64,000 nt of DNA from Dechloromonas sp. ZY10 (GTDB taxonomy: Bacteria > Pseudomonadota > Gammaproteobacteria > Burkholderiales > Rhodocyclaceae), in the NCBI RefSeq assembly GCF_041378895.1, contig NZ_CP144212.1, positions 1,287,501 through 1,351,500 of the forward strand, given 5' to 3'. Positions within the stretch are counted from its first letter, which is position 1. Each line of letters starts with the position of its first letter. This document shows, in pieces, positions 7,823 to 17,294 of the stretch. A program made the position numbers and the translations under genes. The notes below the pieces were generated by a model that saw nothing but the letters and a program-made list of their open reading frames with translations, was not told the origin of the DNA and did not search any database.

Positions 7823-9604
7823 ATGAGTGAATACGTAGCACCGCTGAAAGACATGCGTTTCGTGATGCAGGAACTGGCTGGCTTGGACCAGGTCGTGGCC
7901 CTGCCGGGTTGCGAGGAAGCCTCGCCCGACGTGGTCGATGCGATTCTCGAAGAAGCCGCCAAGTTCGCCAACGGCGTGCTGTCCCCGTTGAACCGCGTCG
8001 GCGATACCAACGGCGCCAAGTGGAAGGACACCGTCGTCACCACCACCCCGGGCTGGAAGGAAGCCTACGCCCAGTTCGTCGAAAACGGCTGGAACGGTCT
8101 GGGTTGCGATCCCGAGTTCGGCGGCCAGGGCTTGCCGCACATTGTCTCGACCGCCGTCAGCGAAATGTGGAAGTCGGCCAACCACGCCTTCTCGCTGTGC
8201 CCGATGTTGACCCAGGGCGCTATTGAAGCCCTGACCATCGCCGGTTCCGACGAGCAGAAGGCGGCTTACCTGCCGAACCTGATCTCGGGCGAATGGACCG
8301 GCACGATGAACCTGACCGAGCCCAACGCCGGTTCCGACCTGGCTGCCGTCAGCGCCCGTGCCGAGCCGGTTGGCGACGGTACCTACAAGGTCTTCGGCCA
8401 GAAGATTTTCATCACCTACGGCGAGCATGACATGGCCGACAACATCATTCACCTGGTGTTGGCCCGCACGCCGAATGCGCCGGCTGGCGTCAAGGGGATT
8501 TCCCTGTTCGTCGTACCCAAGTTCAATCTCAAGGCCGACGGCACCCCGGGTGACCGCAACGACGTTTACTGCGTGTCGATCGAGCACAAGCTCGGCATCC
8601 ACGGCAGCCCGACCGCCGTGCTGGCTTTCGGCGACAACGGCGGTGCCATCGGCACCCTGGTCGGTGAAGAGAATCGCGGCCTCGAATACATGTTCATCAT
8701 GATGAACGCGGCACGCTTCAACGTCGGTCTCGAAGGCCTGGGCGATGCCGAGCGCGCCTACCAGCGCGCCGTTGCCTATGCCCGCGACCGCGTGCAAGGC
8801 ACCGAAGTCGGCGTCAAGGGCGGCCCCAAGGTCGCTATCCTCAAGCACCCGGACGTGCGCCGCATGCTGATGTCGATGCGTTCGCGGATCGAAGCGATGC
8901 GCGCCATCGCCTACGTCACTGCAGCCGCTCAGGACAACGCGCATTGCAACCCGGACAGCGCCGCCGCCGAGAAGGCCCGCGCCTTTGCCGACCTGATGAT
9001 CCCGGTGGTCAAGGGCTGGAGCACCGAAAGCGCCATCGACATCGCCTCGATTGGCGTGCAGGTGCACGGCGGCATGGGCTTCATTGAGGAAACCGGTGCT
9101 GCCCAGCATCTGCGCGATGCCCGCATTACCGCGATCTACGAAGGTACGACGGCGATTCAGGCCAACGACCTGATCGGCCGCAAGATCGCCCGTGAAAACG
9201 GCGAAACGATCAAGACCGTGATCGCCGAGATGCGCGCTGCGACCGAAGCCCTGAACGGCGATCTGGCCGACATCGGTGCCCGCCAGCAGTCCGCCATCGA
9301 CGCGCTCGACAAGTCCGTCGACTGGCTGCTTGCCACTTTCAAGGCCGATCCCAAGGCGGCGCACGCCGGTGCGGTGCCCTTCCTGCACCTGTTCAGCATC
9401 GTCGTTGGCGGCTGGCAGCTGGGCCGTGCGGCGGTGATCGCCCGTGCCAAGATCGCCGCTGGTGAGAACGATCCGTTCTGGGCTGCCAAGATCGCCACCA
9501 CCCGCTTCTTCGCCGGTCACTTCCTGACCCAGGCTGGTGGCCTGGCCGACACCGTGGTTGCCGGTGCCGCCGGTGCCCTGGACATCGCTGACGAAGCGTT
9601 CTAA
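7823..9604 (+). CDS. Acyl-CoA dehydrogenase, long C-terminal-extension type (DmdC/FadE-like)
   Basis: 593 aa FAD enzyme that introduces the alpha,beta double bond into an acyl-CoA thioester and passes electrons to ETF. It is longer than classical ACADs (about 380 aa) because of the extra C-terminal domain (about 470-593) found in the group that includes methylmercaptopropionyl-CoA dehydrogenases. Motifs: FAD/substrate segment GTMNLTEPNAGSDLAA, KIFITYGEHDMADNI, signature VQVHGGMGFIEETGAAQ, and YEGTTAIQANDLIGRK, which carries the catalytic-base region. A good SD (AAAGGAGTC) precedes the ATG. Probably served by the ETF encoded just upstream. Substrate chain length cannot be set from sequence. 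Confidence 0.92.
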   Translation: MSEYVAPLKDMRFVMQELAGLDQVVALPGCEEASPDVVDAILEEAAKFANGVLSPLNRVGDTNGAKWKDTVVTTTPGWKEAYAQFVENGWNGLGCDPEFGGQGLPHIVSTAVSEMWKSANHAFSLCPMLTQGAIEALTIAGSDEQKAAYLPNLISGEWTGTMNLTEPNAGSDLAAVSARAEPVGDGTYKVFGQKIFITYGEHDMADNIIHLVLARTPNAPAGVKGISLFVVPKFNLKADGTPGDRNDVYCVSIEHKLGIHGSPTAVLAFGDNGGAIGTLVGEENRGLEYMFIMMNAARFNVGLEGLGDAERAYQRAVAYARDRVQGTEVGVKGGPKVAILKHPDVRRMLMSMRSRIEAMRAIAYVTAAAQDNAHCNPDSAAAEKARAFADLMIPVVKGWSTESAIDIASIGVQVHGGMGFIEETGAAQHLRDARITAIYEGTTAIQANDLIGRKIARENGETIKTVIAEMRAATEALNGDLADIGARQQSAIDALDKSVDWLLATFKADPKAAHAGAVPFLHLFSIVVGGWQLGRAAVIARAKIAAGENDPFWAAKIATTRFFAGHFLTQAGGLADTVVAGAAGALDIADEAF

Positions 9605-9631
9605 GCCAAAGCGCTGCGCAAACAGCCAGTA

Positions 9632-9667
9632 AAAAGCCGCCCCGGCTTAGTCCGGGGCGGCTTTTTT
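9632..9667 (+). terminator. Rho-independent terminator after acyl-CoA dehydrogenase
   Basis: A long perfect stem AAAAGCCGCCCCGG / CCGGGGCGGCTTTT with a 6-base loop, followed by T-rich sequence, 28 bp after the stop at 9604. The A/T flanks make it usable from both strands, so it may also terminate the convergent Crp/Fnr gene. Confidence 0.92.
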
Positions 9668-9704
9668 ATATTGATTGAGGCGGTTCGTTGTCAGGTTGCG
9701 GCTA

Positions 9705-9716
9705 TTCACGGTCGAC
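9705..9716. repeat. Dispersed palindrome family, half element
   Basis: TTCACGGTCGAC is the left half and centre of the CACGGTCGACCGTG repeat; the right arm has diverged (GCCGG). An A-rich and T-rich tail follows, as in complete copies. It lies between two convergent genes. Confidence 0.55.
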
Positions 9717-9781
9717 GCCGGAAAAAAGGCAAATTCCGGCTGTGGATTGCGAGAGGGCTGTTGGCCTCGGGTTCCCGGGGT

Positions 9782-10468
9782 TCAGCCGGACAGGGCCTGC
9801 AGCATGCTGGTGCTGCGCGGTCCCAGGCGGCCGTTGATCCGGCTCATGATCGGGCTGACCGCAACGCGGGTGGCGCCAACCATGCGGGCGATTTCGGCAT
9901 TGGTCAGGGCGCCGACCGGGTCGAGCCCGATGCTGCGGCAATGGCGGAGCAGGGCATGTACCCGGCCTTCCAGTGGGCCGCGCATCAGTTCAACCTGGCG
10001 TTCGACGTCGATCTGGCGTTCTGCCATCTTGCCGGCAACAGCGAAGGAAAAGGCCGGCGAGGATTGCATCAGGGAACTGAATTCATCGTTCGGGATGCGG
10101 ATCAGTTCGCTGGTGGTCAGCGTGATTGCCGATGAACGTTCGCTGCCGCCCAACAAGGCTGCGGCTTCGCCGACCATGCTGCCCGGGCCGATCAGGGCGA
10201 CCATCGCGTCGAGACGCGGACGCTGCCGCCGCTCGTTGCTGCCCTGCGGCATGCACGGACGGGCAACGCCCTCGCCACGCATGATCTTGACGTAGCCGCT
10301 GAGCAGGAAGCTGACCGCATTGGCGTCGTCGTTCTGGCGGATGAAGCAATAACCGGGATCCAGTGAAATCCAGCTGGCGCAGTTGAGCAGGCGGACGAGG
10401 CTGTTTTCGGGGAGAACGGCAAGTGGCGCAATCGCGCGCAAGGTGGTCAGCGTGGGGCGGCGTGACAT
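9782..10468 (-). CDS. Crp/Fnr family transcriptional regulator
   Basis: 228 aa: N-terminal cyclic-nucleotide-binding beta-roll (about 15-125, with FLLSGYVKIMRGEG and a GSMVGEAAALLGGSERSS phosphate-cassette-like loop), a dimer helix, then a winged helix-turn-helix at about 170-220 (ALTNAEIARMVGATRVAVSP). The N-terminal Cys cluster of FNR oxygen sensors is absent; only scattered Cys are seen (about 30, 41, 72). The segment around residues 70-85 (PQGSNERRQRPR) is a basic insertion in the sensory domain. The effector is unknown. The gene is monocistronic and convergent with the acyl-CoA dehydrogenase gene. Confidence 0.87.
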   Translation of the reverse strand: MSRRPTLTTLRAIAPLAVLPENSLVRLLNCASWISLDPGYCFIRQNDDANAVSFLLSGYVKIMRGEGVARPCMPQGSNERRQRPRLDAMVALIGPGSMVGEAAALLGGSERSSAITLTTSELIRIPNDEFSSLMQSSPAFSFAVAGKMAERQIDVERQVELMRGPLEGRVHALLRHCRSIGLDPVGALTNAEIARMVGATRVAVSPIMSRINGRLGPRSTSMLQALSG

Positions 10469-10612
10469 GTGGGCGGGAACTTGTTAGTGATTGGTTACAA
10501 ACATACCACAGCCCGCTGGTGGAGCATCCCTGCTCATATGAAACAGAGCAAAAAGTGATAGGTATGGTTTGTTGCGTTTTTGCCGAATTTGAATTTTCGG
10601 ACGCCTGCCGGC

Positions 10613-10840
10613 CTATTTTCCAGCAGGGGGGGGCAGTGGCGGCAAATCGTCATCTGCGGCTTCTTCGAGGTTGTGGCGGTAGACTTGGCAGGCCTTGCGG
10701 AGCACGCGAATTTGCTCGCGGTAGTTGTCGCAGCCACGGCAGATGGTCAGGTGAACTTCCAGCCCGATGCGTTCGCCGACACCCAGCGCTCGGTCCAACT
10801 CTGCCGACATCAGTTGGGTAGCGTGTTTGCAGTCCATCAT
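10613..10840 (-). CDS. Small soluble zinc-finger anti-sigma factor (zf-HC2/ZAS)
   Basis: 75 aa with no membrane segment. It starts MMDCKHATQLMSAELDRALG and carries the ZAS zinc motif HLTICRGC (H-x3-C-x2-C), with Cys3 likely the fourth ligand. The C-terminus is acidic then Pro-rich. The start codon overlaps the stop of the sigma factor gene (ATGA, 10837-10840), so the pair is translationally coupled. By analogy with other ZAS proteins it should bind the ECF sigma and may release it on thiol oxidation or zinc loss; that is inference. A longer frame reading into the sigma gene is rejected. Confidence 0.85.
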   Translation of the reverse strand: MMDCKHATQLMSAELDRALGVGERIGLEVHLTICRGCDNYREQIRVLRKACQVYRHNLEEAADDDLPPLPPPAGK

Positions 10841-11427
10841 GAGGCCCTTTCGCCTGCCATCAGCCAGCCTTTTTCCAGGCAGCCACGCAAGGCTGCACGA
10901 GCGCGGTGCAGGATCACATGGCAGTTGCTGCCGCTGATCCCCAGCGTCGAGCAAATTTCTCCGGTGTCGAATTCAAGAAACTCGCGCATCATGAAGACGC
11001 GCGCAGTATTGGCCGGCAGGACCGTCAGGCAAGCATCGAAAACCGCCCAGAAATGCTTTTCCTGCAGCAGGGCTTCCGGATTGCCCCAGTCGCGGGGGGC
11101 CACGGCCGGGTGCCAATGCGCGTTTTCCTTGAACAGGATGTCAAATTGGCTATCCAGGCTTTCGCCTTCGCCGGCATAGGCCGAGATTGGCGTACTTCTT
11201 CCCTGCTGGCGCAGCAGATCGACGATCTTGTGCTTGAGAATCCCGAACACCCAACTCTTCAGCGCCGCCTGGCCGGCGAAGGTCTGTTCTCCGTGCAGCG
11301 CTGCGGTCAAGGCCTCCTGCACGGCATCCTCGGCCAGTTCGGCGTCGCGCAGTTGCAGACGGGCGAAGGCCAGCATGTCCTGGCGGACGGTACTGACGAA
11401 GCGGTTATCGATGGTGGCTGCAGACAT
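10837..11427 (-). CDS. ECF-type RNA polymerase sigma factor
   Basis: 196 aa from the ATG at 11427 (MSAATIDNRF); the upstream in-frame extension to 11670 lies in noncoding sequence. Region 2 is visible at about 15-80 (FARLQLRDAELAEDAVQEAL, SWVFGILKHKIVDLLRQQGR). A linker with a WHPAVAPRDWGNPE segment follows, then region 4 at about 130-185 (LPANTARVFMMREF, ICSTLGISGSNCHVILHRAR). The extended linker between regions 2 and 4 matches a proteobacterial ECF group paired with small soluble zf-HC2 partners, as here. Target promoters are unknown. Confidence 0.9.
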   Translation of the reverse strand: MSAATIDNRFVSTVRQDMLAFARLQLRDAELAEDAVQEALTAALHGEQTFAGQAALKSWVFGILKHKIVDLLRQQGRSTPISAYAGEGESLDSQFDILFKENAHWHPAVAPRDWGNPEALLQEKHFWAVFDACLTVLPANTARVFMMREFLEFDTGEICSTLGISGSNCHVILHRARAALRGCLEKGWLMAGERAS

Positions 11428-11536
11428 GGGCAGGGGAGTGTGAGGGCATGATCCGATCAACGGCAGAATAGCAAAGCAGGCCACCGCAGTTGCTGAAGGG
11501 CGCAAAAACACATGGAAATTTGCGCTTTTGAATGGC

Positions 11537-13504
11537 TTATTGCAGAGCATTCGCGGTTGCGGTGCTACGGTTTGGCCTCGATGGGCAGGCCAGCCATGCT
11601 GCGTAGGCGGTAGGGGGTAGTGGGCGGGAAAATAGATAGCCTTGCAACAGGTCGCAGCCGAGAGCAGCAAGCATGGCCTGCTGTTCCGTTGTTTCCACCC
11701 CCTCGGCTACAACCTCCAGCCGGAGCTCCGCAGCCAGGGCGAGGATCAGGCGGACAATTGCCGGCTGGCTGAGGTGGTCGCGGATGAAGGACTGGTCGAT
11801 TTTCAGTGTGTCGATGGGAAAACGCTGCAGATAGGCCAGCGATGAATAGCCGGTACCGAAATCGTCGATGGCCAGAGAGACCCCGAGTTGCTTGAGTTTG
11901 TGCATGGTGGCGATGACTTGGTCCGGGTCGTTGGCGGCGACGGCTTCGGTGATTTCGAGTTCGAGCATGGCTGGGGGAACGCCGTGATGTGCCAACGTGT
12001 TCGCCAGCCAGGCGGGAAAATCCGGCGCTTGGAATTGTTGGGCAGAGATATTTACCGCCAGTGGCAGCGCGGGTAGCCCCCCGTTGTGCCATTGTTTCCA
12101 TTGGCGGCAGGCTTCTTCGACCACCCAGTTACCCAGCGGAATGATCAGGCCGCTTTCTTCGGCGACAGGAATGAACTCGCCGGGCGATACCCATTGTCCG
12201 GCGTGTCGCCAGCGAGCCAGCGCTTCGGCTCCCCGCAGTTCGCCAGCCGGCGTAAGCTTGGGCTGATAGTGCAAGCTCAGTTCCTGCTGCTGCAGGGCAT
12301 GTCGCAAGGCGGTTTCCAGGGCCAGGCGGTGATCATTGGCCGCTGCCAGGCTGGAACTGAAAAATTGGCAATCGTCGCCGTTGACCGTGTGCTGCAAGGC
12401 AGCTTCGGCGTTGCGGATCAGACCGCCGGGGTCTTGACCGTCCTTCGGAAAGAGGGTGATGCCGATGCGCAGTTCGACCGTCAGGCGGCGGGCTTTGAGT
12501 TGCAGGGGGTAGTTTGCAATCTGGCGTAGCTGGTTGGCCAGCGTTGCGGCGGTGGCGGCGTCATACCCGGGCGCAAGCACTGCCAGTCGCTCGCCTTCGA
12601 TGCGGAACAGCAACGGATCTTCACTGCTCCGGCCGAGTTCGTTGCGTAGCCACCGCGTGGTGGCCTGGAGCAGCGCATCGGCACTGGCCTGACCATGAAT
12701 GCCGGCAAGGCGCGGGTAGGCCGGCAGACTGAGCAGCAGCAGGCAGCCATTACTCGTGGGGGGGAGATGCTGCAATGCGTATTCCAGGCTGCGCCGGTTG
12801 GGCAAGCCGGTCAGCTGGTCGAAATGCGCCTGCTGCTGCAGAGCCGACTGATCCTGTTGCCGGGCACGCAAGATACTCATTGCGATTCCGGCAACCAGCA
12901 GCATTCCCAGGCTGAATGCGATTTGCATCCAGGTCAGGCGGCCGACCTCGGCGAGCGCCGATTGGCTGGCTTCGGCAGTACTCAGCCGGATCGCTTCGTC
13001 CCAGGCCGCAAACATGACGGCCTGAGCATCGAGGCTGCGTTGGGCAGCTGCCAGATGGTCGCGCAAGGTATCCCAGTTGCGTCGCATTGGCCGTTGCATT
13101 TCGCGGTTGAAAATCTGCGTGTGCTGCAGCCAGTCGCTGGCATGCCGGCGATAAAGCTGTTGCTCCGAGTTTGGCAGGCCGAGGCCGATCAGGGCCGAGA
13201 GGCCGCGTTCCATTTGCTGCTCGATCTGTTGGTCGGCTGCCCGCCAGGCTTCGCCGTCGGTGGTGGCGTAGTAAAGATAGAGCTGGTTGCCGCGGGCTGC
13301 GAGTTGAGCCCGCAAATCGCTGATTGCCCGCAATTCGGGAATGCGTCGTTCGGCAAGCGTGGCCGACTGGGTGGCAACGGCGCGGCTGGCGGACAGATTC
13401 AGCCAGATCACGCTGGCGGCAAACAACAGCAGCAGTACAAAAGCCGCCAGCAGGCGGCGCATCGACAAAAGGGCGCGGGAAGGAGGAAGGAGGACGGAGT
13501 GCAT
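11537..13504 (-). CDS. Membrane GGDEF/EAL protein, probable c-di-GMP phosphodiesterase
   Basis: 655 aa. Two membrane segments (about 16-36 and 195-212) bracket a periplasmic helical sensor region, followed by GGDEF (about 230-390) and EAL (about 400-640). The GGDEF site is degenerate: RIEGERL replaces R-GGDEF, so cyclase activity is unlikely. The EAL domain keeps EALARW, LELEITE, DDFGTGYSS and KIDQSFI, so phosphodiesterase activity is expected. The periplasmic region has QLYLYYATTDGE, closely matching the chemoreceptor encoded immediately upstream (13512). A start at residue 15 (MRRLL) is also possible. It is last in the run that begins with the bufferin genes, 7 bp after the chemoreceptor. 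Confidence 0.9.
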   Translation of the reverse strand: MHSVLLPPSRALLSMRRLLAAFVLLLLFAASVIWLNLSASRAVATQSATLAERRIPELRAISDLRAQLAARGNQLYLYYATTDGEAWRAADQQIEQQMERGLSALIGLGLPNSEQQLYRRHASDWLQHTQIFNREMQRPMRRNWDTLRDHLAAAQRSLDAQAVMFAAWDEAIRLSTAEASQSALAEVGRLTWMQIAFSLGMLLVAGIAMSILRARQQDQSALQQQAHFDQLTGLPNRRSLEYALQHLPPTSNGCLLLLSLPAYPRLAGIHGQASADALLQATTRWLRNELGRSSEDPLLFRIEGERLAVLAPGYDAATAATLANQLRQIANYPLQLKARRLTVELRIGITLFPKDGQDPGGLIRNAEAALQHTVNGDDCQFFSSSLAAANDHRLALETALRHALQQQELSLHYQPKLTPAGELRGAEALARWRHAGQWVSPGEFIPVAEESGLIIPLGNWVVEEACRQWKQWHNGGLPALPLAVNISAQQFQAPDFPAWLANTLAHHGVPPAMLELEITEAVAANDPDQVIATMHKLKQLGVSLAIDDFGTGYSSLAYLQRFPIDTLKIDQSFIRDHLSQPAIVRLILALAAELRLEVVAEGVETTEQQAMLAALGCDLLQGYLFSRPLPPTAYAAWLACPSRPNRSTATANALQ

Positions 13505-13511
13505 GGGCCGG

Positions 13512-15119
13512 TCAGTAGACGAGTTGTGCCAGCTGCTGTTGGAGTTCGCGAGTATCGCTGGCTAGTTGCTGGGCGCTTTCGGCCAGCAGGCCGGCCAGTT
13601 GATCGACCTGGCGGGCGGTAGTGTCGACCCGTTCGGTGCGTTCCCCGATCTGATGCATGGCCTGCTGATGTTCGGCACCGGCATGGTCGATACGCCGGTT
13701 GAGATCGCGAATCTGTCCCATCGCGACCAGAATCGCCGCCAGCTGGTCTTGCGCTTGCAACGAGCGTTCGCCGCAGGCGGCGGCACCTTCCTTGCTGCGC
13801 CGCATGACCTCGGCGGTTTGCCGGGTGACGCTGCCTAGATGTGCGAGCAGCGCATCGATTTCGGTGGTTGAGGTATCGGCGGTGTTGGCCAGCTTGCGAA
13901 CCTCATCGGCGACGACCGCGAAACCCCGGCCGGCTTCGCCGGCACGCGCAGCCTCGATTGCTGCATTGAGTGCCAGCATGTTGGTTTCCTGGGCAATGCT
14001 GCGAATCCGTTCGAGTACGCTGCCGACCTGGCGGGCATCGTCGTCGAGCCGTTCGACCAGATCGGCCGAGGTCAGGACTTCGGCCGAGAGCGTGGCAATG
14101 GCCAGGCGGGTCGCATCGACCGCCTCCGCCCCCGCCTCGCCGCAGTGCTCGGAATGTTCGGCTGCGCTCGAGGCCTGGGCGGTATCGCCGGCAATTTGCT
14201 CGACTTGTTCGGTGCCTGTCTGGATGGCGACCCGGATTCCCTGCAGTTCCACCAACTGGCGTCCGGCGCTAGCGCGAGCATCGGCGACCCGTTGCAGCAA
14301 CTCCTCGGCGAAATGACTGAGGCGGCGGGTGGTGCTGTTGAAGGTGCGTGCTGCTTGCCGAAATGCTGTGAGCAATTCGTTGACTGCATGTGCGATCTGA
14401 TCGGTTTCATCGCTGCCGCCACCGGGCAGGGTGGCGGTTAATTCACGCTCGGCGGCAATGCGCTGAATCTCCCGGCTCATCCGGCGCAAGGGCAGACTGA
14501 TGCTGCGGTCGAGATAAAACAGGGCGACTGCAAAAACCAGCAAGGTTAGCCCGACCGCCAGGGCACCGCCCCAGATCAACTGGCGGGTGAGGTGGGCCGA
14601 ATGATCTGCCTGGCTTTGCGACAATTGTGCCGCGTGGGCAACGGCCGCCTCCAGCTTCTCCTGTAGCTCGCCGGCCTGATGGCGAAAAGCCGCCAGCGCA
14701 TCGCGGGCGGCGTCCCAGTCGATTGCCTGAGCGGTGAGCAGTTCGATGACCTGGCGTTGCTGTTGCAACAGTTGTGGCCAGGCGGTGTTCCAGTTCGCCA
14801 GCAAAGGGGCCAGTTCCGGTTGCCGGCGCAGTTTTTCGATCTGGCGGGCGACCTGTTCGTCGTTGCCTTGCAGCCAGCGTTGTAGCGGTTCTCCATCGGT
14901 TGTCGCATATAACTCGTAGAGTTGCGACTGCCTGGCCTCCAGGGCCTGCGACAGAGCATTGACGGCGAGCAGGCCGGGCAGGCGCTGTTCGGCGATCAAG
15001 CGGGTGGTATGCTCGATCTGCCGGCCGTTGGCCAGAGTCAGCAAGGCCGAGGCGATGGCGACGACGAGAAAGGCGCTGAAGGCGAGCGCAATGCGGGTGC
15101 GGATGCCGGCAAGTTTCAT
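13512..15119 (-). CDS. Methyl-accepting chemotaxis protein
   Basis: 535 aa membrane chemoreceptor. TM1 is at about 10-30 and TM2 at about 180-200, with a ~150-residue helical periplasmic domain between them, then HAMP (about 200-255) and a signalling hairpin whose tip reads [20 protein letters not shown], followed by [15 protein letters not shown]. The periplasmic part contains [12 protein letters not shown], shared with the adjacent EAL protein, so the two may sense the same signal. The start overlaps the stop of the DoxX gene (ATGA, 15116-15119), which ties it to the bufferin operon. No CheB/R binding pentapeptide is seen at the C-terminus. Confidence 0.93.
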   Translation of the reverse strand: MKLAGIRTRIALAFSAFLVVAIASALLTLANGRQIEHTTRLIAEQRLPGLLAVNALSQALEARQSQLYELYATTDGEPLQRWLQGNDEQVARQIEKLRRQPELAPLLANWNTAWPQLLQQQRQVIELLTAQAIDWDAARDALAAFRHQAGELQEKLEAAVAHAAQLSQSQADHSAHLTRQLIWGGALAVGLTLLVFAVALFYLDRSISLPLRRMSREIQRIAAERELTATLPGGGSDETDQIAHAVNELLTAFRQAARTFNSTTRRLSHFAEELLQRVADARASAGRQLVELQGIRVAIQTGTEQVEQIAGDTAQASSAAEHSEHCGEAGAEAVDATRLAIATLSAEVLTSADLVERLDDDARQVGSVLERIRSIAQETNMLALNAAIEAARAGEAGRGFAVVADEVRKLANTADTSTTEIDALLAHLGSVTRQTAEVMRRSKEGAAACGERSLQAQDQLAAILVAMGQIRDLNRRIDHAGAEHQQAMHQIGERTERVDTTARQVDQLAGLLAESAQQLASDTRELQQQLAQLVY

Positions 15120-15634
15120 TCGGCCTCCAGCTTGCGCCGCAGCAGGTGGTCCAGCGAGAGTTTACCCGGACCTTGCAGCAGCAAGGGCAGCAGCATCCCG
15201 AGGAAAATCATCGGCAGCTTGAAGTTGCCATGGCCCTGGTCGGTAAAAACATACCCGCGCATCAATTCGCTCAGGCTGTGCCATTCTCCAGGCCAATGGA
15301 CGGCGGCAATTGCGACCACGGTCAGCACGCCGAGTGTCAGCGCAAAGAAGCGGGTGCCGATACCGAGTACCAGAGCGATGCCGCCGATCAACTCGAACCA
15401 GGTGGCAAGTTGCCAGCTGAGCCATGCCGGCAACAGGTTGAAAGGAAAGGGAAACTGGTTCTGGATTTCGGCAAACCAGTTCTCACCGTGCAGTTTTTCC
15501 AGTCCGGATTCAAAAAAATCCCAGCCGAGCAGCAGGCGCAGGCTGAGCAGCGCCAGCCAGGGGGCGCCGTGATCAAGTTGGCGGAGCAAGGCCAGCGAGC
15601 ATTGCGACAGGCATGGCCAGAGGTTGGGCTTCAT
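15116..15634 (-). CDS. DoxX family membrane protein (HvfD-like)
   Basis: 172 aa with four predicted membrane helices. DoxX hallmarks: [17 protein letters not shown] near the N-terminus and [20 protein letters not shown] in the middle. DoxX proteins commonly close bufferin/hvf operons (hvfABCD) and are thought to support redox or electron supply for the DUF692 maturase; that role is unproven. The gene overlaps both neighbours by 4 bp (DUF2063 upstream, chemoreceptor downstream), the strongest sign of a single transcript. Confidence 0.85.
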   Translation of the reverse strand: MKPNLWPCLSQCSLALLRQLDHGAPWLALLSLRLLLGWDFFESGLEKLHGENWFAEIQNQFPFPFNLLPAWLSWQLATWFELIGGIALVLGIGTRFFALTLGVLTVVAIAAVHWPGEWHSLSELMRGYVFTDQGHGNFKLPMIFLGMLLPLLLQGPGKLSLDHLLRRKLEAE

Positions 15635-16386
15635 ATTGTGCGGGCTCCAATAATCACGCCTTGCTGTTGCAATTGCTGCAGCAATGTCCGGCCATGCTGC
15701 AGAAAGCGTTGGTGGTTGCCGGTGGCTTGTTGCTTGGCCAGTAGCAGCAAAGCCTGTTCGCCGCTGAGCGGTGCGCCGGCGAGCAGTTCCAGCAAGCGGG
15801 CGGAGAGGGCGTTGGTTTCGATGAATTGCACCCGCTCGTCGGCATCGCGATAGACCAGCAGATGGGTCAGGCGCGGCTTGCGTGGACGGTATTCGCGGCT
15901 GATTTCATGCACTGGCCAGGCGTAACTCAAATTGTGCAAGCTCGGGTTGAGGGCAACCGGAGACTCCCATGGGTCGGCGTCGGGTCGGAGAGCGGGGGCC
16001 GGGCTGGCGTCGGTATCGACCGCCAGCTCGACCCATTCATAGTGGGCGAGATCGGCCAGCCAGTGCGGTAGCGGCTGACGGATTTCGCCCTCGCGCAGAT
16101 AGGTGACAAAGTTGCCGGGAATGTCGCGAAACCACGACGAGCGTTGTGGCCAGTCGCGATAGAAGCAGCGGCACAGGCGCGACCAGGCGCGTTCGCCGAG
16201 CAGGTCGCGGCCGACCGGAAAGCAGGCGTCGACAAAGCTGCGCAGGTTGTTGTAGAGCAGTTCGTTGTAGACACTCATGCCGCGCGCTGCAACGCCGGCC
16301 GGGCGCGGCGCGTGCCAGGGGTCGCGGACATGGCGGGCAAAGGCCTGCTGAAAACGCTGAAAATCGGGGTACAGGCTGTTCATCAT
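15631..16386 (-). CDS. bufC: DUF2063 RiPP maturation partner (BufC/HvfC-like)
   Basis: 251 aa from [20 protein letters not shown]; the open frame upstream to 16545 lies within the DUF692 gene and is rejected. The N-terminal half is the DUF2063 domain ([33 protein letters not shown]), with [15 protein letters not shown] in the middle. The C-terminal half is a winged-helix-like precursor-recognition domain ([18 protein letters not shown]). In characterised systems this protein binds the precursor and the DUF692 enzyme. ATGA overlaps occur at both ends (with DUF692 and DoxX genes). Confidence 0.88.
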   Translation of the reverse strand: MMNSLYPDFQRFQQAFARHVRDPWHAPRPAGVAARGMSVYNELLYNNLRSFVDACFPVGRDLLGERAWSRLCRCFYRDWPQRSSWFRDIPGNFVTYLREGEIRQPLPHWLADLAHYEWVELAVDTDASPAPALRPDADPWESPVALNPSLHNLSYAWPVHEISREYRPRKPRLTHLLVYRDADERVQFIETNALSARLLELLAGAPLSGEQALLLLAKQQATGNHQRFLQHGRTLLQQLQQQGVIIGARTI

Positions 16387-17234
16387 GCCACCTTGCGCAA
16401 GCCTTGCGGTGCGGCAGCCTGGAGCCGGGCAATTTGCTCGACTTCCACGGTCAACGCCGCCAGATCGGGCATATTGAAATCGCGTTCGAGGCAGGTCGGT
16501 ACGTCGCCACCGATCCGCTCGTAGGTCCCCGCCAGCAACTGCCACACCGGGTCGATCACCGCGCTGCCGTGGGTGTCGATGATCAGGCCGTCGGGCTCGG
16601 TGTAATGGCCGGCAACATGGACGTAGCAGGTGCGTTCAAGCGGCAGCGCGTCGATGAAGGCGAGGGCGTCGAAGCCGTGGTTGCGGCTATTGACGTACAC
16701 ATTGTTCACGTCGAGGTGGAGCAGGCAGTCGGCCTCGGCGAGGATGGCGCTGATGAACTCGGTTTCACTCATTTCGGCGCCGGGCGGCACCACATAGTAG
16801 GAGGCGTTCTCGATCCCGATCCGCATTCCGAGAATGTCTTGTGCCTGGCGGATGCGGGCGGCCGTCCACCGTACCGCATCGCCGGTCATCGGTACCGGCA
16901 GCAGGTCGTAGAGCTGGCCGTCGGCCGAGGTCCAGGCCAGATGCTCTGTATACAGGGCCATCCCGTGTTCGCGCATGAAGTCGCGGATGCGGCACAGCAA
17001 TTCGCGATCCAGCGGGTCCGGGCCGCCCAGCGACAGCGACAGGCCGTGGCAGACAAAGGGGTGGCGTTCGGTAAACGCGCGCAACTGGCGCGCCGAGCGG
17101 CCGCCGATGCCAGCCCAGTTTTCCGGTGCCAGTTCAAAAAAATTGATGGCGGCGGGGACGCCGTGGCTCAGTTCGTCGAGCAATTCGCGGCGAAAACCCA
17201 GGCCGGCACCAAAAACGGAACGGGGAGGAAGCAT
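16383..17234 (-). CDS. bufB: DUF692 multinuclear non-heme iron maturase (BufB/HvfB-like)
   Basis: 283 aa TIM-barrel enzyme of the MNIO family, which uses a two- or three-iron site to oxidise cysteines of a small peptide substrate. Start at 17234 (MLPPRSVFGAGLGFR, GAGLG being typical). Metal ligand motifs in order: FVCHGLSLSLGG, EHLAW, IENASYY, LDVNNVYVNSRNHGFD, VHVAGH, IDTHGS and CLERDFN. All expected His/Asp/Glu positions appear present. The substrate is almost surely the Cys-repeat peptide encoded 60 bp upstream. The C-terminal helix sequence LAALTVEVEQI overlaps a weak match to the window's palindromic repeat (16445-16455), probably by chance. Confidence 0.92.
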   Translation of the reverse strand: MLPPRSVFGAGLGFRRELLDELSHGVPAAINFFELAPENWAGIGGRSARQLRAFTERHPFVCHGLSLSLGGPDPLDRELLCRIRDFMREHGMALYTEHLAWTSADGQLYDLLPVPMTGDAVRWTAARIRQAQDILGMRIGIENASYYVVPPGAEMSETEFISAILAEADCLLHLDVNNVYVNSRNHGFDALAFIDALPLERTCYVHVAGHYTEPDGLIIDTHGSAVIDPVWQLLAGTYERIGGDVPTCLERDFNMPDLAALTVEVEQIARLQAAAPQGLRKVA

Positions 17235-17252
17235 GATCAGACTCTCGATGGC

Positions 17253-17278
17253 GGGGGCGGCGACGATGACGCGCCCCC
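17253..17278. other. GC-rich hairpin between precursor and maturase genes
   Basis: GGGGGCG (17253-17259) pairs with CGCCCCC (17272-17278) across a 12-base loop in the 60-bp gap between bufA and bufB. Such hairpins after abundant precursor genes often act as partial terminators or mRNA stabilisers, keeping precursor above enzyme. Inferred from position. Confidence 0.4.
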
Positions 17279-17294
17279 CCCGGTGGCTGGACAA

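Noticed and set aside
16445-16455. Palindrome family match inside bufB (CCACGGTCAAC)
   Set aside because: Only a half match, within conserved coding sequence and without the A/T tail; probably chance. The same applies to 18164-18180 in comEC and 61423-61432 in the kinase.
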